Source: RGIG1918 sp045536045
GTDB taxonomy: Bacteria; Cyanobacteriota; Vampirovibrionia; Gastranaerophilales; Gastranaerophilaceae
DNA: 64,000 bases
Assembly (NCBI GenBank): GCA_045536045.1
Contig: JAZSMU010000006.1
Span: 7,640 to 71,639 of the forward strand
Direction of reading: 5' to 3'
Part shown: positions 1 to 7,488 of the stretch, in pieces
Layout of the letters: every line of letters starts with the position of its first letter
Position numbering within the stretch: the stretch's first letter is position 1
Position numbers and translations under genes: made by a program
Notes under the pieces: generated by a model
The model's database searches: none
Told to the model about the DNA's origin: nothing
The model's input: the letters and a program-made list of their open reading frames with translations, nothing else

Positions 1-793
1 TCATTAGTTTGTCATAATTTTCAAAAAGAATTTTTTCAATATAATCTGGCAATTTTCTCTCTGAATTTGTTGAATAAATTATTCTTGCTCCGTCTTTTTC
101 AAAGACTTTAAAATCAAGTGGAATTTTGCCATTTTTATCTAAAATTATTCTAGTAATTTTCCTTTTATCCCCCTTAAAAGAGGAATTATCTGCTAAAATT
201 GTTCCAGAAGCAGACATAATGGCATAGTGAGAATCTCTTATTTTGCGAACAAATTTTCTAGATTTTTCTCCTGTTATCCATTTTGAGCTTTTATTTATTG
301 TTGCAATTTTTCCATCTAAAGTTGTCGCAATTTTTGTTGAAATATATGGTTTTCTCTCTTCAATATTTTTTAGAAAAACCTTATTTAAGTCTTTTGCTTC
401 ATTTTCTAAAATTCCAACAACAACCTCAACTCCTGCCTTTCTAAGCCTTTCAATTCCAGCCCCAGCAACTTTTGGATTTGGGTCTTTTATTGCAATGATA
501 ACCTTTTTAATTCCTTTTTCAATAATTAAATCTGCACAAGGTGGAGTTTTGCCAAAGTGTGAGCAAGGCTCTAGGTTTACATAGAGGGTGGTATTTTCAA
601 AACTTCCTTTGTATTTTTTAATACAATTGACTTCTGCGTGTGCTTCGCCGTATTTTTTGTGATAGCCTGTTGATAAAATATTTCCATTAGAATCAACCAA
701 AATCGCCCCCACAAGAGGATTAAGGTATGTATTCAGTTTTGCCTTTTTAGCTAAAGAAAGGCATTTTTTCATTATTTCATTATGGCTATTCAT
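1..793 (-). CDS. ribD: Riboflavin biosynthesis protein RibD (deaminase/reductase), 3' end cut off by window
   Basis: Bifunctional enzyme of riboflavin synthesis: it deaminates the pyrimidine product of GTP cyclohydrolase II and then reduces its ribosyl side chain. Reading the minus strand from ATG at 793 gives 264 codons without a stop. The deaminase domain comes first, with the zinc motifs AHAEVN and EPCSHFGKTPPC. The start of the reductase domain follows (ISTKIATTLDGKIAT, then RDSHYAIMSASGTILADN). The C-terminal part of the reductase lies outside the window. The start codon is 1 base from the stop of the upstream CpaE-like gene, so it is probably translated from the same mRNA. Identification is secure from the motifs; the missing tail cannot be judged. 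Confidence 0.93.
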   Translation of the reverse strand, partial: MNSHNEIMKKCLSLAKKAKLNTYLNPLVGAILVDSNGNILSTGYHKKYGEAHAEVNCIKKYKGSFENTTLYVNLEPCSHFGKTPPCADLIIEKGIKKVIIAIKDPNPKVAGAGIERLRKAGVEVVVGILENEAKDLNKVFLKNIEERKPYISTKIATTLDGKIATINKSSKWITGEKSRKFVRKIRDSHYAIMSASGTILADNSSFKGDKRKITRIILDKNGKIPLDFKVFEKDGARIIYSTNSERKLPDYIEKILFENYDKLM

Positions 794-794
794 A

Positions 795-1943
795 TTAATA
801 ATCTGAGTATGTAAAATTATCTGTTAAAAGTGCTGAAAGTTTTCCGAAAGATTTTGCAATATTTGAGCTTGAATTGATTTCAGATACTGCATATCCTTTG
901 TTTATTGCTCCAATTATTGCAGAATAATTGTTTGGAATTTTGAAATAAACTTTTTGATTAAGAGTTTTTTCAACATCATCAATTTTTATTTCGTCATTTT
1001 CCATAACCCTGTTTGCAATAATTTTAATTTTGTCTTGATGATAATTTAGCTTTTTAAAGACATCAAAACATCTTTGAGTGTTTCTAATTGCTGGCATATT
1101 AACTATCATTGGGTGCAAAATTATATCTGAATTATTGAGTGCAGTGATTGTTCTTTCGTCAAAGCTTGAAGTTGTGTCAATTATAATGTATGAGAAAATT
1201 TCTTTTAATACATTTAAAAGATTTGTAATGTCTTCGCTTGTAACATCTTGTGCCTCAATCAAATCTTGAGGGTCTGAAAGAATGTAAAGCTCAGTGTCTT
1301 TGTATTTTTCAAAAGTTGATAAAATGTCATCATGATTAATTTTTTCTAAATTTTTGATAACATAGCTTGCGTTAAAAGTTGGTGCAAGTTCTAAAAATGT
1401 TGTTATATCTCCTAATTGCAAATTTAAGTCAATTAGGGCAACTTTTTCTTTTGTTTGGTTGGCAATTTCATGTGCAACATTTGTTGCAATAACTGTTTTT
1501 CCAACCCCACCTTTGTTTGAAAAAACAGTTATAACCTTGCATTTTGTCATATCGTTAATGTTGCCCTTAATAAGGCTAACCATTTTTTGAACAACTTTGA
1601 CAAAATCTTTTTCAATTAGAGGTTTGATAAGAAAATCTCTAGCACCTGCTTGAAATGATTTAACTATCATTGAAGAGGCAGTGCTGTAGGAAGTTACAAT
1701 AATTTTTGTTTTTCTTAATTGATTTTGAATTTTTTTAATTTCATCAATATTTTTTTGAGAATTTTCAGAAATATCTGCAATAATAAACTCTGGCTTGTTG
1801 TCTAAAACAAAGTCATTAGCAGACCTAACATTTTTAAATGTGCCAATAATTTCAATATCTTCAACATTTTCAAGATATTTTGAAATAAGTTTTAGCGAAA
1901 TTTCTTCTGGTTCAATTAAAACTGTTTTTATTTTTTCTGTCAT
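795..1943 (-). CDS. CpaE/TadZ-like protein: receiver domain fused to MinD-type ATPase
   Basis: 382 residues. The N-terminal 120 residues form a response-regulator receiver fold with a putative phospho-acceptor Asp57 (IIADISE), Thr84 and Lys107 (FLIKPL). The usual acidic pair is represented by Glu residues (EPEE, 11-14). A deviant Walker A typical of MinD/ParA follows at 143-150 (NKGGVGKT), with further ATPase motifs LIDLNLQLGD and IIIDTTSSF. This architecture is that of CpaE/TadZ, which places Tad/Flp pilus machinery at a cell site, but no other tad genes are in the window. A general MinD-like positioning ATPase is the alternative. It lies 8 bases after ruvB and 1 base before ribD, so the three are probably co-transcribed. 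Confidence 0.8.
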   Translation of the reverse strand: MTEKIKTVLIEPEEISLKLISKYLENVEDIEIIGTFKNVRSANDFVLDNKPEFIIADISENSQKNIDEIKKIQNQLRKTKIIVTSYSTASSMIVKSFQAGARDFLIKPLIEKDFVKVVQKMVSLIKGNINDMTKCKVITVFSNKGGVGKTVIATNVAHEIANQTKEKVALIDLNLQLGDITTFLELAPTFNASYVIKNLEKINHDDILSTFEKYKDTELYILSDPQDLIEAQDVTSEDITNLLNVLKEIFSYIIIDTTSSFDERTITALNNSDIILHPMIVNMPAIRNTQRCFDVFKKLNYHQDKIKIIANRVMENDEIKIDDVEKTLNQKVYFKIPNNYSAIIGAINKGYAVSEINSSSNIAKSFGKLSALLTDNFTYSDY

Positions 1944-1951
1944 AAAGCCCT

Positions 1952-3019
1952 CTAATTAAATATATTTAGCTGTCCTAAATCCGTTTTTATTCCTAAATGG
2001 TTATATGCAAGCGTGGTAACTTTTCTGCCTTGTGGTGTTCTTTGGAGTAGCCCTTTTTGCAAAAGATATGGCTCATATACATCTTCAATTGTCCTAATGT
2101 CTTCACCTAGTGCAACTGCAAGAGTTTGAATACCAACAGGTCCACCATTATAATTTTTAATAACGAGAGTTAATAGCTCTCTATCTGTTCTATCTAGCCC
2201 CAAATCGTCAATATTGAGGCTGTCTAGTGCTTCTTTTGCAATGCTTTCAGTAATCACTCCATTTGCTTTAACAATTGCCCAATCTGAGCATCTTTTAATT
2301 AGTCTGTTTGCAATTCTGGGCGTTGCACGAGAACGCAGGGCAATTTCTTCTGCTCCTTTTTCGTCAATATTGATTTTTAAAATTTCTGCACTTCTTTTGA
2401 TTATTTTTTTAAGCTCATCAGTTGTATAAAATTCCAACCTATGAACAATTCCAAATCTATCTCTTAAAGGTCCTGATAGTGCTCCTGCCTTTGTTGTTGC
2501 ACCAATTAGTGTAAATTTTTTAATTGGAACTCTCATTGTTTTAACACTTTGAGATTTTCCTGTATTAATATCAATGAAAAAATCTTCCATTGCTGGATAT
2601 AGAATTTCTTCTGCAATTTTATTTAGCCTATGAATTTCGTCTATAAAAAGAATTTCGCCATCTTTCAGACTCATCAAAATTCCAATAATATCTCTTGGGC
2701 GTTCAAGTGCTGGAGCTGAAGTTATTTTAATATTTACTCCACTTTCATTTGCAATAATGTTTGCTAATGTGGTTTTTCCTAAGCCTGGTGGGCCATATAG
2801 CAATAAGTGGTCTAAGGTAACATTTCTAACTTTGCTTGCCTCAATTGAAATTTTTAGTGTTTCTTTTAAATTTTCTTGACCAATATATTTATTAAAAGAT
2901 TTTGGACGAATATTATTTTCAAAACTCTTATCAAATTCAACAGATTTTGGAGTTAAATCTGCTGATTTTTCAACAAGTTTAGTCTTTTTTTCTTTTGTAT
3001 TATCGTCAGAAATTATCAT
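1952..3019 (-). CDS. ruvB: Holliday junction branch migration helicase RuvB
   Basis: AAA+ motor subunit of the RuvAB complex, which migrates Holliday junctions during recombination and repair. The 355 residues show Walker A GPPGLGKT, Walker B LFIDEIH, sensor 1 GATTKAG and the arginine finger region GPLRDRFG, then a C-terminal winged helix. The N-terminus carries about 35 extra Lys/Asp-rich residues before the usual RPKSFNKYIGQ start. The ATG at 3019 has no Shine-Dalgarno; an extended -10 box ends 6 bases upstream, so a leaderless mRNA is likely. It is the first gene of a probable ruvB - cpaE-like - ribD unit. ruvA and ruvC are not in the window. Confidence 0.97.
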   Translation of the reverse strand: MIISDDNTKEKKTKLVEKSADLTPKSVEFDKSFENNIRPKSFNKYIGQENLKETLKISIEASKVRNVTLDHLLLYGPPGLGKTTLANIIANESGVNIKITSAPALERPRDIIGILMSLKDGEILFIDEIHRLNKIAEEILYPAMEDFFIDINTGKSQSVKTMRVPIKKFTLIGATTKAGALSGPLRDRFGIVHRLEFYTTDELKKIIKRSAEILKINIDEKGAEEIALRSRATPRIANRLIKRCSDWAIVKANGVITESIAKEALDSLNIDDLGLDRTDRELLTLVIKNYNGGPVGIQTLAVALGEDIRTIEDVYEPYLLQKGLLQRTPQGRKVTTLAYNHLGIKTDLGQLNIFN

Positions 3020-3025
3020 AAGATA

Positions 3026-3031
3026 ATTTTA
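3026..3031 (-). promoter_or_regulatory. -10 box of ruvB, predicted leaderless
   Basis: On the minus strand TGA-TAAAAT (an extended -10) is followed by six bases (TATCTT) and the ruvB ATG. Transcription starting about 7 bases after the box would begin at or next to the start codon. No Shine-Dalgarno is present. Confidence 0.6.
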
Positions 3032-3070
3032 TCAGAAATTGCCCTTTTAAACAAAAAAATTAACAAAAAA

Positions 3071-4102
3071 TTATAGTTCAGAAATCTTTTTATAGAGCTC
3101 AATTTCTTCTTCTTTTAAAGTTTCGGGTAGAACAATTTTAATTTTTAAATTCAAATTGCCAACTTCATTATCTCTTTTAAGTCCTAAACCTTTGAGCCTT
3201 AATATTTTATCTGTGTTTGTTTTGGCAGGAATTGTTATATTAATTTTTCCACTCGGAGTTATAATTTCTTTTTTTGCACCTAAAACAGCTTCATCTGGCG
3301 TGATATTCAAAATTTTAACCAAGTTAAGCCCATCTAGCTCATAGTCCTTGTCTTTGATTTTAACTGTTAAATATAAATCTCCAACAAATCCTCTTTCGTC
3401 TTTTCTGCCTTCGCTTTTGAGTCTAATTTTTTGCCCCTCTTTAACATTTTTTGGAATTTGAACGGTTATTTTTTTAGGATTATTTATAAAGCCAACTCCA
3501 GAACAATGCGAACAAAAAGTTCTTTTTGAACCTTTGCAATATGGGCAAATTTCCATATTCTGAATAGTTATTGTTTTGCTTTTGCCCTCAATAATATCTT
3601 CAATAGTGAGCTCTAGTGTGCTATACAAATCAAGATTTTTAGGTTTTTCTTGAGTTTTTCCTCTTTGACCTCCCATAAAATCAGAAGAAGAAAAGCCTTG
3701 ATTAAAGTCATTAAAACCATAACTTGAGCTTTTTCCAGACACCATATCGCCAAAAATTGCACTAAAAAAGTCTGAAAAACCTCCAGAAGAAAAACCACCC
3801 GAAGAAAAACCTGAATTGCCTTTTCCAAAGCCCGAAAAATTAAATCCCTCAAAGCCAGGAGGTGGTGTAAAACTTGCACCATCTTGCCAAGAAGAACCCA
3901 ACATATCATATCTTTGGCGTTTTTCTTTATCGGATAACACTTCATAAGCTTCATTTATATCTTTAAATTTTGCTGAAGCGTCTGGCGATTTATTTACATC
4001 TGGATGATATTTTCTTGCAAGTTTTCTAAAGGCAGATTTAATTTCCTTGTCATCTGCTTTTTTATCAACTCCAAGAATTTTATAATAATCTTTGTATTGC
4101 AT
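3071..4102 (-). CDS. DnaJ-like co-chaperone with reduced zinc domain
   Basis: Hsp40 family, 343 residues. The N-terminal J domain (about 4-70) has the HPD tripeptide at 33-35, which stimulates DnaK ATPase. A long Gly/Phe/Ser-rich linker follows (about 75-150), then only two of the four CxxCxG zinc motifs of classical DnaJ (CPYCKG and CSHCSG), and the C-terminal substrate-binding beta domains. It is therefore intermediate between class A and class B Hsp40 proteins. It is one of three J proteins in the window, alongside the full-length dnaJ at 6340 and another two-motif form at 17025. The start ATG at 4102 lacks a Shine-Dalgarno but has a -10-like box just upstream. Client range cannot be inferred. 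Confidence 0.88.
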   Translation of the reverse strand: MQYKDYYKILGVDKKADDKEIKSAFRKLARKYHPDVNKSPDASAKFKDINEAYEVLSDKEKRQRYDMLGSSWQDGASFTPPPGFEGFNFSGFGKGNSGFSSGGFSSGGFSDFFSAIFGDMVSGKSSSYGFNDFNQGFSSSDFMGGQRGKTQEKPKNLDLYSTLELTIEDIIEGKSKTITIQNMEICPYCKGSKRTFCSHCSGVGFINNPKKITVQIPKNVKEGQKIRLKSEGRKDERGFVGDLYLTVKIKDKDYELDGLNLVKILNITPDEAVLGAKKEIITPSGKINITIPAKTNTDKILRLKGLGLKRDNEVGNLNLKIKIVLPETLKEEEIELYKKISEL

Positions 4103-4108
4103 AATCTA

Positions 4109-4114
4109 ATATTA
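4109..4114 (-). promoter_or_regulatory. -10 box of DnaJ-like gene, predicted leaderless
   Basis: TAATAT on the minus strand, six bases (TAGATT) before the ATG at 4102, with no Shine-Dalgarno between. Confidence 0.5.
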
Positions 4115-4141
4115 ATACTAAAAAAATATTTTTTTAAAAAA

Positions 4142-5215
4142 TTAATTTTTTGTTAATACTTCATCAATTGCATCATAAACTTCTTTTGCTGTTGTTTGTT
4201 TTGTGCAATTTTGGTGTTTGAATTTGCATTTTCTTTTATGGCATGGTGTGCAAACTTGGTCTTCTTTAGGGAATGTTAAAGCATTTGGAGTTGAAAATGT
4301 GTGTTTTGAAGTTGCACAAAATATTGTTGCAACTTGTGGTTTTTTGTCTTCATTTTGAACAGCCCAAGCAATGTGTGATGCTGAAGAATCTGGGCTTATA
4401 ACAAGGTCTGCTCGTCTAATTAATTCAATATATTCTTCAAGGTTTGTTTTGCCTGCCATAACGCAAGCTTTGTCGCCCTCTATAATTTCTCCAATTAATT
4501 CAAGGTCTGCCATAACTCCTGAAAACACAATATTGTAGTCATTTTTTAAATATTGATATAGCTTTTTCCATTCATTCTTGTCCCAATGTTTGTTATCCCA
4601 AGTTGTTTTTGGTGCAAAAATAATTGTTTTTTTGTTTGAATCCAAATCTTTTAAAGCTTTTGTAATTTTTTCTTGAATTCTTTTGCTTGCAGGTGGCAAA
4701 AAGCTTTTTGGCTCATAGTTTTCATCTAAATATTCAAGCCCTGAATTTTGAATTAAATCTAAATATCTTTGAATAATTGAATAATTCCTATATGGTCTTT
4801 TCGCTTTTGGTTTAACAAAAACATTACCACCCAATGTTGCAAATTCTCTATAATCTGTGTAAACAACTCTGTTTTTAGCCCCACAAAATAGCATAATAAC
4901 AAGGCTTTTAAACATTCCATGTAAATCAAATGCCCAAGTGTAGTTGTTCTTTTTTAATTTTTTCCCAAATTCTAAAATTTCTTTAATTGTTTCAAGCTTT
5001 AACCAAGAAGATTGCCACTTTTTTAATGGAATTGTATAAACATTATCTATGTTTGGATTTCCAGCAAGCATTTTTGCGTTTTTTTCATCAACAACCCAAT
5101 CAATTCTTGCTTTATTATATGTTTTTCTGAGTAAGTCAGCACAAGGTAGCGTGTGGATTAAATCTCCAATCGCACCAAGTCTTACAATTAAAAATCTCTC
5201 GTGTTTTTTATCCAT
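4142..5215 (-). CDS. Glycosyltransferase family 9 (ADP-heptose:LPS heptosyltransferase-like)
   Basis: 357 residues matching the WaaC/WaaF family, which adds heptose to the inner core of LPS on the cytoplasmic face of the inner membrane. The N-terminus is typical (FLIVRLGAIGDLIHTLP), followed by the donor-site region FAPKTTWDNKHW and the acceptor/donor motif SPDSSASHIAWA. The C-terminus carries a cysteine cluster (CTPCHKRKCKFKHQNC), which occurs in some GT9 enzymes. With lpxB at 41963 it supports an LPS-bearing outer membrane. The exact sugar is unknown. It follows the small gene at 5233 by 17 bases and is probably in the same transcript. Confidence 0.88.
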   Translation of the reverse strand: MDKKHERFLIVRLGAIGDLIHTLPCADLLRKTYNKARIDWVVDEKNAKMLAGNPNIDNVYTIPLKKWQSSWLKLETIKEILEFGKKLKKNNYTWAFDLHGMFKSLVIMLFCGAKNRVVYTDYREFATLGGNVFVKPKAKRPYRNYSIIQRYLDLIQNSGLEYLDENYEPKSFLPPASKRIQEKITKALKDLDSNKKTIIFAPKTTWDNKHWDKNEWKKLYQYLKNDYNIVFSGVMADLELIGEIIEGDKACVMAGKTNLEEYIELIRRADLVISPDSSASHIAWAVQNEDKKPQVATIFCATSKHTFSTPNALTFPKEDQVCTPCHKRKCKFKHQNCTKQTTAKEVYDAIDEVLTKN

Positions 5216-5232
5216 ACTTTGTTTGAAAAAGC

Positions 5233-5532
5233 TTAGATTTCTTCAGTGTCTTCTAGGCTTTTTTTCTTAATGTTATGAACAACAGCGTCCACTAACATTT
5301 CATAAGATTTATTTTCTTTAATCTTTTCAGAAAATTCTTGAACCAATGTTTCACGCACCATATCTTCAATGCGTTGAGCATCTTTCATGATGTCTTTTTC
5401 TTCTTCAGGAATAAGAAAATCTATATAACGAGATTTGATTTTTAAATCTTGCATGTGATTTTTGAAAGCCAATTTCAATTTTGGACTAACGTCTTTTAGC
5501 TTTTTAATTATTTTTAAATTGCTTAAATCCAT
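5233..5532 (-). CDS. Conserved-looking small protein of unknown function
   Basis: 99 residues, highly charged (Lys/Glu-rich), predicted all-helical, with no signal peptide or membrane segment. I do not recognise a family. The start ATG at 5532 has a plausible site (AAGG) about 9 bases upstream. The coding sequence matches its neighbours in base composition. It precedes the GT9 glycosyltransferase by 17 bases, so the two are likely co-transcribed, but that does not define its role. An inverted repeat at 5574-5600 sits in its promoter region. Confidence 0.65.
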   Translation of the reverse strand: MDLSNLKIIKKLKDVSPKLKLAFKNHMQDLKIKSRYIDFLIPEEEKDIMKDAQRIEDMVRETLVQEFSEKIKENKSYEMLVDAVVHNIKKKSLEDTEEI

Positions 5533-5573
5533 GTTTTTAACCTTCTGTCATGATTCACACTATATATAAGTTC

Positions 5574-5600
5574 CCTAAAAGAAAAAAATGACTTTTTAGG
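5574..5600. repeat. Inverted repeat, possible operator between 5233 gene and grpE
   Basis: CCTAAAAG at 5574-5581 faces CTTTTTAGG at 5592-5600 across 10 bases; the arms match except for one extra A:T. On the minus strand it covers the expected -35 position of a promoter whose -10 (TATAGT) lies at 5564-5559. It is not a CIRCE element. A repressor site is an inference. Confidence 0.4.
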
Positions 5601-5688
5601 AGCGAATATTGCAAAAAATTTACAATTGCTAATAATATCTTATCAAATTTTGAAAAATTATCAAATAATTAACAAAATATAAATATTT

Positions 5689-5717
5689 TTGAATATTCTA
5701 AAATCAAAATATATAAT
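5689..5717 (+). promoter_or_regulatory. Sigma-70 type promoter of the grpE-dnaJ operon
   Basis: TTGAAT (5689-5694) and TATAAT (5712-5717) are separated by exactly 17 bases. The predicted start near 5724 leaves a leader of about 40 bases containing AAGGGGA before the grpE start. No heat-shock CIRCE element is visible in the 230-base gap. Confidence 0.65.
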
Positions 5718-5766
5718 TTAAATTAAACTGTTTTTGTGGTTAGATATATACAAAAGGGGATATATG

Positions 5767-6339
5767 ATGGCAGATAATGAAAATAAAAACTCTTCAAATC
5801 CTTTTGAAGAAAATGTTGAAAATTCAGAAGTAGTTGATGAAACTCCTGAAGTTGAAGAAGCTGTTGAAGCTCAAGAAGACGAGCTTTCAAAAATAAAAGC
5901 TGAATTAGATGAAGTAAATAATAGATATTTAAGGACTTTGGCTGAATTTGATAATTATAGAAAACGCCAAGCACAAGAAAGAGAAAGCCTTTTAAAATAT
6001 GGTGCTTCTGAAACTTTGAAAAAGCTCTTGCCTGTTTTGGATAACATTGAAAGAGCAAGAAAATCTTTTGAAACAACAGAAGATAAAGAAATGATAATTG
6101 GTGGTTTTGAAGTTATAGTTAAAAATTTGCTAGATGTTCTAACTAAATGTGGATTAGAAAAAATTGAAGCAGTTGATAAAGAGTTTGACCCAAATTTCCA
6201 TGAAGCAGTTAGCCAAACTCCTACTGATGAAAAACCTGAAAACACTGTTGTTTCAGAGCTTCAAGCTGGATATAAAATGGGAGATGTTGTTCTTCGCCCA
6301 ACCTATGTTACTGTTGCAGTTAAACCAAGTGAGGGTTAG
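5767..6339 (+). CDS. grpE: Nucleotide exchange factor GrpE
   Basis: Cytoplasmic exchange factor that releases ADP from DnaK. About 190 residues: an acidic disordered N-terminus, a long coiled-coil helix (about 50-100, containing RYLRTLAEFDNYRKRQ), and the C-terminal beta domain with the family signature FDPNFHEAVSQ and VLRPTYVTVA. Two adjacent ATGs exist at 5764 and 5767. I chose 5767 because the AGGGGA site ends 6 bases before it (3 for 5764). The stop TAG at 6337-6339 directly abuts the dnaJ ATG, so translation is probably coupled. dnaK, the usual partner gene between grpE and dnaJ, is absent here. Confidence 0.95.
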   Translation: MADNENKNSSNPFEENVENSEVVDETPEVEEAVEAQEDELSKIKAELDEVNNRYLRTLAEFDNYRKRQAQERESLLKYGASETLKKLLPVLDNIERARKSFETTEDKEMIIGGFEVIVKNLLDVLTKCGLEKIEAVDKEFDPNFHEAVSQTPTDEKPENTVVSELQAGYKMGDVVLRPTYVTVAVKPSEG

Positions 6340-7479
6340 ATGGACTATTATGAATTGCTGGGAGTAGAAAGAAACGCATCTGAAGATGAGATTAAAAAAG
6401 CTTTTAGACAAAAAGCTAGAAAACTTCATCCAGATGTTAATAAAGCACCAGACGCTGAAGAAAAATTTAAAGAATTAGGTAAGGCTTATGAAGTTTTATC
6501 TGACCAAAATAAAAGAGCAATGTATGACCAATATGGCGAAGATGGGCTAAATAATGCAGGTTATAGTCATGGTCCATTTGATTTTGGTTTTGGCGATATT
6601 TCAGATATTTTTTCGCAATTTTTTGGTGGTGGCATGGAATTTTCTGGAGGATTTTCTTCCCGTCATTCTAACCCAAATGCTCCTCAAAGAGGCGAAGATT
6701 TAAGATTAGATATTGAAATTTCTTTTGAAGAAGCAGTTTTTGGAGTTGAAAAAGAAATCAAAATTGACCACCTTGAATATTGCGAAGAATGTGGCTCATC
6801 TGGTGTTGATAAAAATGCAAAAGAAACAGTTTGCCCAACTTGTGGAGGTAGGGGCAAAGTTCAACAAAGCACACAAACAATTTTAGGCTCATTTACATCA
6901 GTTAGTGTTTGCCCAGCATGCCACGGAACAGGCGTTAATCCTTCTAGTTATTGTAGAAAATGCTCTGGAAGAGGCTTAGTTAAAAAAGAAAAAACAATCA
7001 AAGTTAAAATCCCTAAAGGAGTTGACACTGGTTCAAAAATAAGACTAACTGGCGAAGGAAATTTTGGTAAAAACAAAGGACCTGCTGGCGATTTATACAT
7101 TGTTTTGCATGTAAAATCTTCAAAATATTTTACAAGAGATGGGTTCCATATTCTTTCAGATTTGCAGATTGAACATTCTCAAGCAGTTTTAGGTGATAGT
7201 GTTATTATTAAAACTCTTGAAGGCGACAAAGAAATTAAAATTCCAGCTGGTATTCAAAGTGGCGAAAGCATTACACTTAAAGACTTTGGCGTTCCTGTTT
7301 TGGGAAGAAATGGTCAAAGAGGTAATCACTATGTTACAATTACTGTTGTAACGCCAGAAAAACTTTCAAAAGAAGAAAAAAGGCTATATGAAGAGTTATA
7401 CAAGCTTCAAAAAAATAGGTTTGAGAATAGCGAAGAGAGTTTAATTGAGAAATTAAAAGGTCAATTTGCTCAAAGATAA
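6340..7479 (+). CDS. dnaJ: Chaperone protein DnaJ
   Basis: Canonical class A Hsp40, 379 residues, that delivers unfolded substrates to DnaK. The J domain has LHPDVNK (HPD). A Gly/Phe-rich region follows, then all four CxxCxG zinc motifs in order (CEECGS, CPTCGG, CPACHG, CRKCSG), and the two C-terminal beta domains. The first zinc motif ends GS rather than GG. It starts immediately after the grpE stop codon, with GTGAGGG at the end of grpE serving as ribosome site. It is the only one of the three J proteins in the window with a complete zinc domain. Confidence 0.96.
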   Translation: MDYYELLGVERNASEDEIKKAFRQKARKLHPDVNKAPDAEEKFKELGKAYEVLSDQNKRAMYDQYGEDGLNNAGYSHGPFDFGFGDISDIFSQFFGGGMEFSGGFSSRHSNPNAPQRGEDLRLDIEISFEEAVFGVEKEIKIDHLEYCEECGSSGVDKNAKETVCPTCGGRGKVQQSTQTILGSFTSVSVCPACHGTGVNPSSYCRKCSGRGLVKKEKTIKVKIPKGVDTGSKIRLTGEGNFGKNKGPAGDLYIVLHVKSSKYFTRDGFHILSDLQIEHSQAVLGDSVIIKTLEGDKEIKIPAGIQSGESITLKDFGVPVLGRNGQRGNHYVTITVVTPEKLSKEEKRLYEELYKLQKNRFENSEESLIEKLKGQFAQR

Positions 7480-7488
7480 GGAAGATAA

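Noticed and set aside
5533..5763. CIRCE/HrcA site before grpE
   Set aside because: The consensus TTAGCACTC-N9-GAGTGCTAA is not present; only an unrelated AT-rich repeat was found.
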